Shown here piece after piece: positions 44,833 to 54,463 of a stretch of DNA of 64,000 nucleotides. The notes beneath the pieces are model-generated. The model had not been told where the DNA came from, did no database searches, and worked only from the letters and a program-made list of their open reading frames with translations. Both the position numbers and the translations under genes were made by a program. Location of the stretch: the NCBI RefSeq assembly GCF_000739015.1, contig NZ_JPUG01000060.1, positions 1-64,000 of the forward strand. Direction: 5' to 3'. The DNA is from Microvirga sp. BSC39. Lineage in GTDB: Bacteria; Pseudomonadota; Alphaproteobacteria; Rhizobiales; Beijerinckiaceae. Positions within the stretch are counted from its first letter, which is position 1; every line of letters starts with the position of its first letter.

Positions 44833-45800
44833 CGCCCGCGTAGGACAACTTTGCCCTTGCGACCGGGTTCAGTGCTGGCGCGCACGGCGTCGGCGATCCG
44901 ATCAAGCGGGAAGGCGGCGTCGACCGGGAGCGTAAGCTTGCCACTGGCAGCCTCGGCGACGACTTCCTCGAGCAGACGGCCGATCACGTCGGGTGCGAGG
45001 CGCGGCTTGGCACCCCAGAAACCCCGAATGGTGATCTGTTGAAAGATCGCGACAGACGGCTCGATGCGGATTGGCTGGCCGCTCAGGGCGCCAAAGATGA
45101 CGATCTCGCCGCCGTCAGCCACCAGGCGAGCAAGTTGCGCGGGGCCGTCCCCGCCTACGGAGTCGAGCCCGGCGCGGATCGATCCACCACCGACAAGATC
45201 GCGAGCGCGCGCTTCCCAGCCGGGCTGCTCGGTTGACACGACGTTGGTGATGCCGGCGGCGGCAAGTTCGGCGACAGCCGCGTTGCGCCGAACAAGGCTG
45301 AGCACGTTGACGTCCTTTTCCGCGCCAAAGCGCGACAGAAGGCGACCGACCGCGCCATTGGCACTGTTCTGCACGAGCCAGTCGCCGCGCTGAAGGCCAA
45401 GGCTGGCCAGCACCATCTTGGCGCTGAGTGGCATGGCGATGAGCTGACAAGCTGTCTCATCATCAATGCCATCGGGCACGGGGCGTGCGTACCTTGCATC
45501 GACCAAGTAATAGTCGGCCCAGGTCTGCTGGGCGCCGCCGATCACGCGCTGCCCGACTTGGAGGTTCTCGACCCCGGCACCGAGTTCCTCCACCACGCCG
45601 AGCGCCTCTGTACCGCCGATCGCCGGCAGCGGGGGCTTGATGCCATAGGTGCCAGCCACAGTCATCAGGTCATGGTTGTGGATGGGGGACAGGATCATCC
45701 GGAGCAGCACCTGCCCCGGCCCGGGCACAGGCCGCTCACGCTTGGCAAGGGTCAACACCTCGGCCGGATCGCCGAACCGTTCGAAGACAATGCTGTGCAT
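44829..45800 (-). CDS. Zinc-independent MDR alcohol dehydrogenase/quinone reductase family protein
   Basis: A 323-aa MDR enzyme starting MHSIVFERFGDPAEVLTLAK. It has PIHNHDLMTVAGTYGIKPPL, a GGTEALGVVEELG segment and NSANGAVGRLLSRFGAEK, but no zinc-binding cysteine cluster. It belongs to the enoyl/quinone-reductase branch and reduces an alpha,beta-unsaturated carbonyl or quinone with NADPH. It lies downstream of a LysR gene on the same strand and is coupled to the FMO-like gene. The frame is open to 45857, but the family start is at 45800. Confidence 0.85.
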   Translation of the reverse strand: MHSIVFERFGDPAEVLTLAKRERPVPGPGQVLLRMILSPIHNHDLMTVAGTYGIKPPLPAIGGTEALGVVEELGAGVENLQVGQRVIGGAQQTWADYYLVDARYARPVPDGIDDETACQLIAMPLSAKMVLASLGLQRGDWLVQNSANGAVGRLLSRFGAEKDVNVLSLVRRNAAVAELAAAGITNVVSTEQPGWEARARDLVGGGSIRAGLDSVGGDGPAQLARLVADGGEIVIFGALSGQPIRIEPSVAIFQQITIRGFWGAKPRLAPDVIGRLLEEVVAEAASGKLTLPVDAAFPLDRIADAVRASTEPGRKGKVVLRGR

Positions 45801-45886
45801 GAGCATTCCCTTTGTCGAAATAGGTTCTTCAATTAGGTTGGGTGGTCCTGAGGGCAAGATTTGGCACGAGGCTGAAGAAACGCTTC

Positions 45887-45914
45887 GGTCTGCTCATGAG
45901 GCGGCGAGCAGACC
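45887..45914. repeat. Hairpin repeat (GGTCTGCTC / GAGCAGACC)
   Basis: A perfect 9-bp inverted repeat with a 10-nt loop, followed by TTCATTCCATCTG and a TTTGACCC tail at about 45943. It is a member of the dispersed hairpin family. Confidence 0.6.
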
Positions 45915-45987
45915 TTCATTCCATCTGTTGTTCGTTACACTTTGACCCTTTCTGGACGTAAGCTTCCGCGCCGTCATGCGAGGGTCA

Positions 45988-46902
45988 CTAGCTCCAGTCG
46001 GCCGATGGGTCAGCTTTAACCTCTAGTTCCTGTGCAAGGGAGAGAAAGCCAGCGATGTAGGCAATCCCTTCCTCGCCGCGGCGGACGCCGAGATTGATGC
46101 TCTTGTTGATCCCGCCCTTCCCAAGCCTTACGGCGCGGATGGGAAGCTGCGCTCCCTCCTCGCGTACAAGCCAGTCTGGCAGGACCGAAACACCCCGTCG
46201 GGCAGCAACAAGTTGCAACATCAGATCGGTTGTTTCGGCCGTCCGGTGCTGCCGCGGGCGACACTGCCCCGGCACGAGAAACTGCGTGTAAATGTCGAGC
46301 CGCTCGACGCCGACCGGGACGGTAATCAACACCTCGTCGAGGAGATCCGGTGGCGTGGCCCAATCGCGCCGGGCCAGAGGGTGCGCCTCATGCACCACCA
46401 GCACGAGCTCGTAATCGATGACAGGCGTGAACAGGAGCTCAGGCAGGTCGACCGGGTCCGGGGTGATCAGCAGGTCGATCTCGTGGCCCAGCAGCGCGGC
46501 AACGCCGTCGAAGCGGAAGGCCGTGCGGACATCCAGGTCCACGTCCGGCCATGCGGCGAGATATCGTGGAGTCAGGCGCATCAGCCAGCGCTGGCACGGG
46601 TGGCACTCCATCCCGGCGCGCAGGGCGCCGCGCCGCCCTTGGGCAAAGTCAGTGAGAACCCGCTCGGCGTGTTCCATCTGGGGCAGGACGCGCTGGGCAA
46701 GGCCGAGCAGATACTCCCCGGCTTGCGTGAAGCGCAGGCCACGCCCCTGCTTCAACCAGAGTTTGACCCCATAGCGTTCCTCGACCTTGCGGATCATATG
46801 CGATAGGGCCGACTGGCTGACATTGAGCCGCTCGGCAGCCGCAGTCACGCTGCCTGAACGGTCCACTTCCCTGAGAATGGCAAGGTGTTGGTAGTCCAGC
46901 AT
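45988..46902 (-). CDS. LysR-family transcriptional regulator
   Basis: A 304-aa LTTR. The helix-turn-helix is textbook (LAILREVDRSGSVTAAAERL, NVSQSALSHMIRKVEERYG), followed by the substrate-binding domain (GALRAGMECHPCQRWLMRLT and beyond). Such Cys-containing hinges occur in MetR-like LTTRs. It is divergent from the broken amine oxidase gene and upstream, on the same strand, of the MDR/FMO pair, so either could be its target. Confidence 0.88.
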   Translation of the reverse strand: MLDYQHLAILREVDRSGSVTAAAERLNVSQSALSHMIRKVEERYGVKLWLKQGRGLRFTQAGEYLLGLAQRVLPQMEHAERVLTDFAQGRRGALRAGMECHPCQRWLMRLTPRYLAAWPDVDLDVRTAFRFDGVAALLGHEIDLLITPDPVDLPELLFTPVIDYELVLVVHEAHPLARRDWATPPDLLDEVLITVPVGVERLDIYTQFLVPGQCRPRQHRTAETTDLMLQLVAARRGVSVLPDWLVREEGAQLPIRAVRLGKGGINKSINLGVRRGEEGIAYIAGFLSLAQELEVKADPSADWS

Positions 46903-47022
46903 CCATGACTTCTACTCATCGATGTATGAGATCTTACCATTTTTGCTCATGGAAGGAACTCGGTATGCGGGAGGGCAGGGCGCTTTGGTGCTCAGGACCT
47001 AAGCCAGCAAGAGGAAGCCTTT

Positions 47023-48134
47023 ATGAAGTCTACCGATGCCACGGTTGCGATCATCGGAGCCGGCCTTTCCGGTCTCTACGCTGCCCATCAGCTTCACGCC
47101 GCAGGTGTTACGGTTCAGATCCTGGAGGCTCGCGACCGCGTCGGCGGGCGTATTCTGTCGGTCGATGAGAAAGGTCGTCCGAGCGAGGACGGGTTCGACC
47201 TCGGCGCCTCCTGGATCTGGCCGAAGATGCAGCCAGCGATAGGCGCCCTAGTCGACGAACTCGGGCTGTCCAGTTTCACCCAGTTCAGTGAAGGTGATGT
47301 CGTCTTCGAGCGCTTTTCGCGCGAGGGTCCGCTCCGCCATGCAGGGCCAAGGCAGAACCCACAGTCAATCCGGCTGGTTGGCGGTACGTCCGCCATCGTC
47401 CGCGCGCTCATGGCCAACCTGCCTGAGGATTGCATCCGGTGCGAGGCGCATGTCACCCGGATGGTGCTCGCAGAGGACGGGGTGCGGCTGATCATTAGCC
47501 TCCCCGGTGGCAGGGAAGAGGAAATCCACGCTAGCCAAGTCATCACGGCGGTGCCGCCGCGTCTCCTCGAAGCGACAGTGCAATTCACGCCTGCATTGGA
47601 GCCATCGACGGCCGATCGCTGGCGTAGCACGCCGACCTGGATGGCCCCCATGCGAAGTTTTTCGCCCTCTACGATCGCCCGTTCTGGCGCGAGGCCGGGT
47701 TGTCGGGAACGGCGCAGAGCGTGGTTGGGCCCTTGATGGAAATCCACGATGCGACAACCTCATCCGGGCAACCGGGGTTATTCGGCTTCCTTGGTATGGG
47801 ACCGGATCAGCGTTCGGCGGTTGGCGAGGCCGTGGTCACCCAGGCCTGCATCGAGCAGTTGGCCCGAATTTTCGGACCTCAGGCGCTCCAACCGCGAGCC
47901 ACGCTCTACAAGGACTGATCAAAGGACCCGCTGACCGCAACATCGGCAGACAGAGGATTCGGCGGTCACCCCTCAGCAGAGGGTTCCGCCTGGGTCACGG
48001 GAGCGTGGCAACGGCGCCTCACCTTGGCCGGCAGCGAAACTAGCACAACGGAACCGGGTTTTCTGGCCGGGGCGGTGGAGGCCGCGAGACGAGCGGTGAC
48101 AGACACGCTCGAACGGATCGGGTCTTCCGGCTGA
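47023..48134 (+). pseudogene. Flavin monoamine oxidase, frameshifted and interrupted by a stop
   Basis: The first 205 residues are a clear amine oxidase (VAIIGAGLSGLYAAHQLHAA, EARDRVGGRILSV, LGASWIWPKMQPAIGAL). A single-base loss near 47647 moves the protein to another frame (HAKFFALYDRPFWREAGLSG, then GLFGFLGMGPDQRSAVGEAV). There a TGG-to-TGA change stops it at 47916-47918. The rest continues in frame (SKDPLTATSADRGFGG, EGSAWVTGAW, GFLAGAVEAARRAV) to 48134. Both lesions disable it. Similar genes oxidise amines to aldehydes. Confidence 0.85.
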
Positions 48135-48224
48135 CCGAATGCCGGAGTGGCGCTGTTCGATCCACGGGCGGCTTCCCTCCACGGCATGACAATACGGGCA
48201 CCGCAAAATGAGGTATACGCCTTC

Positions 48225-48839
48225 ATGACAACGACATCGTCTTCCCAGGATGCACGGGTTGCACCTTCAGTGGCCCGCAACCGCGATCCGATCTTGGCCG
48301 TATTGCGCAGAGTTCTGCCGCCGACTGGCACGGTTCTCGAGATCGCCAGCGGCACGGGCGAGCACGCCGTGTACTTCGCGGCTGCGCTGCCGCACCTCAC
48401 ATGGCAGCCATCGGATCAGGATGAGCAGGCCCTGAGAAGCATCACTGCTCATCGGGCCATCTCCGGCCTGCCGAACCTTCTCGCGCCGCTTCGCCTCAAT
48501 GCCGCTTCTCCCGAATGGCCTGTCGAGCAGGTGGACGCCGTTGTGGCCATCAACATGGTCCACATCAGCCCCTGGCAGGCGACACAAGGGTTGATGGCCG
48601 GGGCAGGACGGGCGCTCTCGCCCGGTGGCGTGCTCTACCTCTACGGAGCGTACAAGGAGAACGGTATCCACACGGCACCAAGCAATGAAGCCTTCGACGC
48701 CGATCTCAGACGCCGGAATCCCGATTGGGGTATCCGGGACCTCGAGGAGGTGGCGGAGCTCGCCGGAAGGTACGGGCTGACGCTTGTCGAGCGGATCTCG
48801 ATGCCCGCCAACAATCTCAGCCTTGTCTTCCGACGCTAG
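48225..48839 (+). CDS. DUF938 family SAM-dependent methyltransferase-like protein
   Basis: A 204-aa protein. It contains RNRDPILAVLRRVLPPTGTV, LEIASGTGEHAVYFA (the SAM-binding motif I), PSDQDEQALRSI and AINMVHISPWQATQGLMAGA, all features of DUF938. The family is annotated as class I methyltransferases of unknown substrate. ATG at 48225 is the family-like start; the frame opens at 48147 with unrelated residues. It is monocistronic, on the same strand as the amine oxidase pseudogene. Confidence 0.87.
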   Translation: MTTTSSSQDARVAPSVARNRDPILAVLRRVLPPTGTVLEIASGTGEHAVYFAAALPHLTWQPSDQDEQALRSITAHRAISGLPNLLAPLRLNAASPEWPVEQVDAVVAINMVHISPWQATQGLMAGAGRALSPGGVLYLYGAYKENGIHTAPSNEAFDADLRRRNPDWGIRDLEEVAELAGRYGLTLVERISMPANNLSLVFRR

Positions 48840-48920
48840 AAGGCTGCGAAGTCCGCTAATCCGGAAGGGCAGCTCTTTAGGCGGCTATTCCTCCCTTACG
48901 ATATTCTTGATCCGTGGCGA

Positions 48921-50081
48921 TCAGGCCGATGGCAACCGCTGTCGGATGATGGCGGCATGGAAGCGTGCCCCATAGAGCAGCTCGTCATCGTTGAAATCGT
49001 AGGACGGGTTGTGCAGGGGCGCCGAATCCTTGCCGTTGCCGACGAACACGAAGCAGCCAGGCACGTGCTCCAGGAAGCGGGCAAAGTCCTCCGAGCCCGT
49101 CATCGGCTCATGGGCGGTCGAGACGTGCTCCGGCTCGAACACGGTCCGGGCGGCCGCGAAGGCCTCGTCCACTAGGGCGGCATCATTGAGGAGCGGCACA
49201 AACTCGCGCATGTAGGTCACCTCGGCGGCAACGTTGTAGGTCAGCGCCGTGCCCTCGGCGATGATGCGCATCTGCTTCTCGATCTCGGCACTGACCTCTG
49301 GCTGGAAGCTGCGAGCGTCGCCAAGGATGCGGGCCAGCCCGGGCAAGGCGTTGCGCGTGCCGTCGGTAATCAGTTCGGTCACCGACACAACACCGATGTC
49401 GGTGGGGCTCAGGCGACGGGACACAATGGTCTGGAGGTTCATGACGGTCGCGCAAGCGGCGACCAGCACCTCGTTGCCCCAGTGTGGGCGGGCGGCATGC
49501 CCGCCGACGCCTTTCAAGACAATCTCGAAGTTGTCCTCTGCCGACATGATCGGCCCCGCGCGGGTCTGGAAGTGCCCGACGGGCAGTCCCGGCATGTTGT
49601 GCAGGCCGTAAATCTCCTCGAACGGGAAGCGTTCCATCAGCCCATCAGCCAGCATGGCGAGTGCGCCCTTGCCCCATTCCTCCGCAGGCTGGAAGACAAA
49701 GCGCACGGTGCCGTCGAAGCCACTTTCCTCGGCGAGGAGCTTCGCAGCCCCGAGCAGCATGGCGGTGTGGCCGTCATGGCCGCAAGCGTGCATCGTGCCG
49801 GGATTTTGCGAGCGGTAGTCCAGTGTGCCCTGTTCGGTGATGCGCAGGGCATCCATGTCGGCCCGGAGTGCAATCGCCCGGTTGCCGCTGCCGCGTTTGA
49901 GAGTGCCGACGACGCCCGTGCCACCTATGGCTTCGGCTACTTCGTCGAGGCCGAACTCCCGCAGTTTGGCGGCCACAAAGGCGCTCGTGCGCCTCTCCTC
50001 GAAGCCGAACTCGGGATGCGCATGCAGGTCACGCCGCCAGCCGGTCATCTCTTGAGCGAGGGCGTCCAGATCCACGGCCAT
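48921..50081 (-). CDS. M20-family amidohydrolase (hippurate/N-acyl amino acid hydrolase type)
   Basis: A 386-aa M20D metallopeptidase. Metal-binding residues appear in MHACGHDGHTAMLLGAAKLL and FQPAEEWGKGALAM, and in GLHNMPGLPVG; the dimerisation domain starts near GVGGHAARPHWGNE. Such enzymes cleave N-acyl groups from amino acids. AGGAGGAACAT precedes the ATG at 50081, 10 nt after the stop of the next M20 gene. It is the last gene of the diaminopropionate-type operon. Confidence 0.87.
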   Translation of the reverse strand: MAVDLDALAQEMTGWRRDLHAHPEFGFEERRTSAFVAAKLREFGLDEVAEAIGGTGVVGTLKRGSGNRAIALRADMDALRITEQGTLDYRSQNPGTMHACGHDGHTAMLLGAAKLLAEESGFDGTVRFVFQPAEEWGKGALAMLADGLMERFPFEEIYGLHNMPGLPVGHFQTRAGPIMSAEDNFEIVLKGVGGHAARPHWGNEVLVAACATVMNLQTIVSRRLSPTDIGVVSVTELITDGTRNALPGLARILGDARSFQPEVSAEIEKQMRIIAEGTALTYNVAAEVTYMREFVPLLNDAALVDEAFAAARTVFEPEHVSTAHEPMTGSEDFARFLEHVPGCFVFVGNGKDSAPLHNPSYDFNDDELLYGARFHAAIIRQRLPSA

Positions 50082-50091
50082 ATGTTCCTCC

Positions 50092-51327
50092 TTATTGAGC
50101 TGCGAGGCGGGTGACGACGTCGAGCAGGATATTGGCGCCTGCAACGAGGTCGGCATCCGGCGTGTGCTCGCGTGGATTGTGGCTGATGCCGCCGATGCTC
50201 GGCACGAAGATCATGGCTGAGGAGGCGATGCGGGCGATCATCTGGGCATCGTGACCTGCGCCTGACGTCATGCGTTTCGAGGCCAGCCCGCGCTTGCGTG
50301 AGGCCTCCTCCACCAACTCCACGATCCCCCGGTCGAAGGTCACCGGCTCGAACCGCGCCAGCCGCTCGACCGAGATCGTCACCTCCTCGGCAGCCGCCAG
50401 TTCCGTCAGGTAGGCGGCAAGGGCTGCTTCCTCCGCCTGGAGGCGCCCTTCGTCCGGATCGCGCAGGTCGACCGTGAAAGTGGCGCGGGAGGGAATGACG
50501 TTGATCGCGTTCGGCTCAAAGCTCATGCAGCCCACTGTGGCAACGGTGGGGGAGTTCGCGTTGCCGGCCCGGTCGCGCAGGAAGGTGACCACGCGGGCTG
50601 CGGCATGACCGGCATCCCGGCGCATCGACATCGGCGTCGTGCCGGCGTGGTTGGCCTCGCCCCCGATGGTGATGCGCTGCCAGGAGATGCCCTGAAGGTT
50701 CTCGACCGCACCGATGGGCACGCCCTCCCGTTCCAGCATGGGGCCCTGCTCGATATGCAGCTCGACATAGGCATGCAGCTTCAGGAAGCCCGGCTCCTCG
50801 GAGCCGGCATAGCCGATGCGCTCCAGTTCCGCGCCGAGAACGGTGCCATCGGTGCCGACCGTCGCCAGCGCCTCCTCGACCGCGAGCCCGCCGGCATAGA
50901 CGAGCGAACCCATCATGTCGGGGGCATAACGCACGCCCTCCTCGTTGGTGAAGGCGGCGACGGCGATGGGCCGTGCGGGAATGTATCCTGAAGCCCTCAG
51001 GGTCTCGATCACCTCCAGCCCGGACAGCACGCCGTAGCAGCCGTCATAGATGCCCGCATCGATGACGGTGTCGATGTGCGAGCCGAGCAGGACAGGCGCC
51101 GCATCCGCATTCGCGTCATCCTTCCAGATCCCGAAGATGTTGCCGATGCGGTCGACCGCGACCTCTAGGCCCGCGCTGCGGATCCAGGCAATGACGGCGT
51201 CGCGTCCCGCCTTGTCGCTGTCGGAACCGGCGAGCCGGATCAGCCTGCCGTCGCCGTCGCGACCGATCTGCCCGAGTTCCCGGAGCCGACCGAGCAGGCG
51301 CTGCGCGTTGATGGAAAGCATTGTCAT
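50092..51327 (-). CDS. Zn-dependent amidase/hydantoinase family hydrolase (M20C, AllC-like)
   Basis: 411 aa. The M20C pattern is clear: LLGSHIDTVIDAGIYDGCYG, FTNEEGVRYAPDMMGSLVYA, LHIEQGPMLE, GGEANHAGTTPMSMRRDAGH and TSGAGHDAQMIARI. These enzymes hydrolyse N-carbamoyl amino acids or allantoate and need two metal ions. Its start overlaps the stop of the diaminopropionate lyase gene by ATGA. The substrate is unknown; an N-carbamoyl or N-acyl diamine is suggested by the neighbours. Confidence 0.88.
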   Translation of the reverse strand: MTMLSINAQRLLGRLRELGQIGRDGDGRLIRLAGSDSDKAGRDAVIAWIRSAGLEVAVDRIGNIFGIWKDDANADAAPVLLGSHIDTVIDAGIYDGCYGVLSGLEVIETLRASGYIPARPIAVAAFTNEEGVRYAPDMMGSLVYAGGLAVEEALATVGTDGTVLGAELERIGYAGSEEPGFLKLHAYVELHIEQGPMLEREGVPIGAVENLQGISWQRITIGGEANHAGTTPMSMRRDAGHAAARVVTFLRDRAGNANSPTVATVGCMSFEPNAINVIPSRATFTVDLRDPDEGRLQAEEAALAAYLTELAAAEEVTISVERLARFEPVTFDRGIVELVEEASRKRGLASKRMTSGAGHDAQMIARIASSAMIFVPSIGGISHNPREHTPDADLVAGANILLDVVTRLAAQ

Positions 51328-52538
51328 GCGTCTGCCCTTCTGGTGTTGTTTGTGACGGTGTCAGGACGCATCCCGACCAGTTCTTCGTAGCGTTCCGGAT
51401 CGGTTGCGCCTTCGGTGTTGATGACGAAGACCCGGGACGCTTCGTTGAGGTTGAGGGCTGCTCGGATCTCAGGATCCGCCGTCGCGCGGATGAGACCGGC
51501 AAGGCCGACCCCGCCGCTCTCACCCGCCACGATGGCCGGGTCGCTCCCATGTGGCCGGGCCAGGCGGTTCATCACCGCGACCGCATCCTCCTCGTCAACA
51601 GTCATGAACCCGTCAGCGACACGGGACAGCACGCGCCAGGCCACCAGCGATGGCTCGTAGCATTCGAGCATCGCCATGACCGTTGGCTCGCCATGCTCGA
51701 TCTTGACCGGATGCCCCACCCGTGCGGTCTGCAAAAGGCAGGCGGCGCGGGCGGGATCGACCACGACGAAGGTCGGCCGCCGATCCCCAAGGGCGAGAGC
51801 GAGATGCCCTGCCACGGCGGCCGCGACGCCGCCGACGCCGGCCTGGACGAATACATGGGTTGGCAGAGAAGGAAGCTGGCGCAGGGCCTCGCGTACCATT
51901 GCGGTGTAGCCCTGCATCACCAGCCCGGGGATGCGCTCGTAACCCGGCCAGGAGGTGTCAGAGACGACGTTCCAGCCCTTCTCGGCAGCGACGCGTGCGG
52001 CCTCGGCGACCGAGGCGTCATACGTGCCCTCAACCCGGATCATCTGGGCCCCGAAGCGGGCGATGGCCGCCACCCGCTCATCGCTGACGCCGGAGTGCAC
52101 GAAGATGGCAGACCTGGCTCCGACGAGTTGGGCGCCCTGAGCCACCGAGCGTCCATGATTGCCGTCCGTGGCACACGCGACCGTCATGCCAGCAGTGACG
52201 GCACGGACCTCGGGTGCGTGCAGTTCAGCGACATCGATTGCGCGTCCGAGCTGGTGGCTGGCTTCCTCCAGCACAAGCCGGATGACCGCATAGGAGCCAC
52301 CTAGCGCCTTGAAGCTGCCGAGGCCCAGCCGGAGTCCCTCATCCTTGATGTGGACCGTATCCACGCCAAGTTCGGCGGCCAGGGCCGGCAGGGTGTGAAG
52401 GGGCGTCGGGGCATGGTTGTCCCGATAGGAGAGAAAACGTTCGACCTCTTCAGCGGCCGGTACGCCGAGCGTCTCGGCATCAATCGGCTCAAGGGGCCTG
52501 CGGTAGTCGGGGTGCTGATTGGGTAGGAACATCGCCAT
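51324..52538 (-). CDS. dpaL: Diaminopropionate ammonia-lyase
   Basis: A 404-aa fold-type II PLP enzyme. Lys77 in LGLGSFKALGG binds PLP; CATDGNHGRSVAQGAQLVGA and QAGVGGVAAAVAGHLAL are the phosphate-binding and active-site segments. Both the PNQHPDYRRPLEP start and the SYRDNHAPTPLHTLPALAAE region are typical of DpaL (YgeX). It converts 2,3-diaminopropionate to pyruvate and ammonia. It is first in an operon with two M20 hydrolases, and a divergent Lrp-type gene starts 101 nt away. Confidence 0.9.
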   Translation of the reverse strand: MAMFLPNQHPDYRRPLEPIDAETLGVPAAEEVERFLSYRDNHAPTPLHTLPALAAELGVDTVHIKDEGLRLGLGSFKALGGSYAVIRLVLEEASHQLGRAIDVAELHAPEVRAVTAGMTVACATDGNHGRSVAQGAQLVGARSAIFVHSGVSDERVAAIARFGAQMIRVEGTYDASVAEAARVAAEKGWNVVSDTSWPGYERIPGLVMQGYTAMVREALRQLPSLPTHVFVQAGVGGVAAAVAGHLALALGDRRPTFVVVDPARAACLLQTARVGHPVKIEHGEPTVMAMLECYEPSLVAWRVLSRVADGFMTVDEEDAVAVMNRLARPHGSDPAIVAGESGGVGLAGLIRATADPEIRAALNLNEASRVFVINTEGATDPERYEELVGMRPDTVTNNTRRADA

Positions 52539-52638
52539 CCTTCATCGCTGAGACGGCGAGAAGATATTGCACCTGCCACGAGAAAGGCGCTCTATTTAGG
52601 CCCGTTGTATGCAAGAAATTTTCGTGTGAGTAGCCTCT

Positions 52639-53127
52639 GTGGTGTCCAAGTCTTCGGCTTCAATCACCCTCGACAGCTTCGATCTCGCGATCCTGAACAT
52701 CCTCCAGCGGGACAATACAACCCCGCAGCGGGTGATCGGCGAAACCGTCAGTCTGTCTGCTCCTGCCGTGCAGCGCCGCATCCGGCGGATGGAGGAGGCC
52801 GGGGTCATCCAAGCCAATGTCTCGATCATTGATCCGGCTCAGGTTGGGCAGGCCATCACCATCTTCGTCGAGGTCGAGGTGATCAGTGAGACGGCAGAGC
52901 TGATCGATGCCGCCAAGCGGGAGTTCGCTTCGGTTCCGGAGGTGCAGCAGTGCTACTATGTCACCGGAGAGGCGGACTTCGTGCTGGTGGTCATAGTGCC
53001 GACGATGGCAGCCTATGAGGCTCTGACGCGGCGCCTGTTCTTCGGGAACAACAACGTGAAGCGGTTCCGCACCTTCGTCGCCATGGACCGCGTCAAGGTC
53101 GGTTTGACGGTTCCTCTGCCGGAGTGA
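52639..53127 (+). CDS. Lrp/AsnC-family transcriptional regulator
   Basis: A 162-aa protein. The AsnC helix-turn-helix is clear (LDSFDLAILNILQRDNTTPQ, VSLSAPAVQRRIRRMEEAGV) and the RAM ligand domain follows (VEVEVISETAELIDAAKREF, VTGEADFVLVVIVP). The start is GTG, with two adjacent codons possible (52639 or 52642). It diverges from dpaL and probably senses an amino acid such as diaminopropionate to control that operon. Confidence 0.88.
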   Translation: MVSKSSASITLDSFDLAILNILQRDNTTPQRVIGETVSLSAPAVQRRIRRMEEAGVIQANVSIIDPAQVGQAITIFVEVEVISETAELIDAAKREFASVPEVQQCYYVTGEADFVLVVIVPTMAAYEALTRRLFFGNNNVKRFRTFVAMDRVKVGLTVPLPE

Positions 53128-53357
53128 CTGAACGGTCCAATTGCTGCCAACAGATGGGCGTGAGGGAACGACTGCTTATGGCACATCTGAGACCTGAGGC
53201 CTTGGGCAGGTTAGAGGCTTAAAGCGGACATCCGAAAGAGCAGGAAATTTCCTTTGCTCCTTCTTTCCCTCAGAGGCCTTCGGTGGTGTCGATCCACTTA
53301 CCAAGTAGATCAGCAGCCTCGGTCCTGACTTGAAGGAGCTCCCCATAACACAGAGGG
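53128..53357. other. Short intergenic region with a repeat fragment
   Basis: A segment at 53167-53193 resembles 25988-26014. No gene was found. Confidence 0.35.
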
Positions 53358-54453
53358 CTATCTTGTGAGCTCCCGTATGATTGCGGTCAGCTCAAGGCCC
53401 GCTCGTCGGGTTGAGCCACTGTCGTAGTGCTCATCCCCCACACGCGCGCAGTTGTGCTGCAGTACCCCTTGCGTAAGGCCGCGATGTTCTCCGCCAGAAT
53501 AGGTCATCGTGGTCCTTACAGCGCGGCGGAATGCATGCGGAGCTCAGCCGGACACCGATTGTCGCTTCAACGGTGTCAGTGATTGCAGCACCCACAGCCG
53601 AGTAGGTGAGGGGCTCTCCGGTGATTGCCACCCACAACGAGCCGGACATGTCCTCTAACAGGGCGTGCGGAAGCGACTGCGTGGCTTTGGCTCGGGCGAT
53701 TTCACAGTCAGAGGTGGCAGCCTGGCGCGCAAGCAGAATAGGGCGGTAGGCGGCAAGATATCGCTCCACCAGTGGGTTGAGATACTCCGGCACCTGCCTC
53801 TCGTCCACTCGGCCGCCCTTCGTGTCCTCTGCCTCAAGGATGATCCACCAGCTGCCGTCAAGCTGGCGGAAGCTGGTTCCCAGCGTCAGTTCGCCAAAGT
53901 TCTTGTGGCGAATGGGGCGGACCGCGAGTAGGGCCATCATGAGTCCGTTGCGAGCCAGACACGCGCGTTTCTTCGGGCTGAGGTGAGAGGCGTTCTCAGC
54001 CTCCTGGAACAGCGCTTCCCCAGCCTGCAACAGTTCATTGGTCGTGACGTTCTCGCGTCGGCCCTTCGGGCGTGCGTCAGCCCGCAGATCCGCCTCGATC
54101 GCACGCAGCCAGACTAGGTCTCTCTCGGGCGCCAGGATCTCGGCCATCCGCCTCAGCTTGAACATGGACTGGGACCGAGTGACGCTGCCCCAGTATGGTT
54201 CGACGAGCGCAATAAACCGTTCCACGGCCTCCGGGATAACCTGAGCACCAGCTGATGCACCCAGATCAAGCTGTCCTGCCTGCATCAAGGTCCAAAGGAA
54301 ATAGCCATAGCGCCGCGCGAGATCGTCTCGGGACACAGGCTTCATATGCGATGCTCGGCCACCAAGGCGGAGCCGCTGCGTCGGGCGGCACGCCTCAGCC
54401 CAGGCACGCTGGTCGTCGCTGGGCCAAGAGGAGAGGGGGAGTGAACGGATCAT
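53358..54453 (-). pseudogene. Tyrosine recombinase with a frameshift before the catalytic HxxR
   Basis: The frame from ATG 54453 (MIRSLPLSSWPSDDQ) encodes an N-terminal core-binding domain and the start of the catalytic domain (ENVTTNELLQAGEALFQEAE, RNGLMMALLAVRPIRHKNFG with the first Arg, LEAEDTKGGR). An extra base at 53541 shifts the frame after VRLS. Removing it restores PHAFRRAVRTTMTYSGGEHR, VLQHNCARVGDEHYDS and a stop at 53358, that is, the HxxR box and the Tyr. It is thus recently inactivated. It starts 10 nt after the stop of another recombinase remnant. Confidence 0.8.
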
Positions 54454-54463
54454 CTCAGTCACC

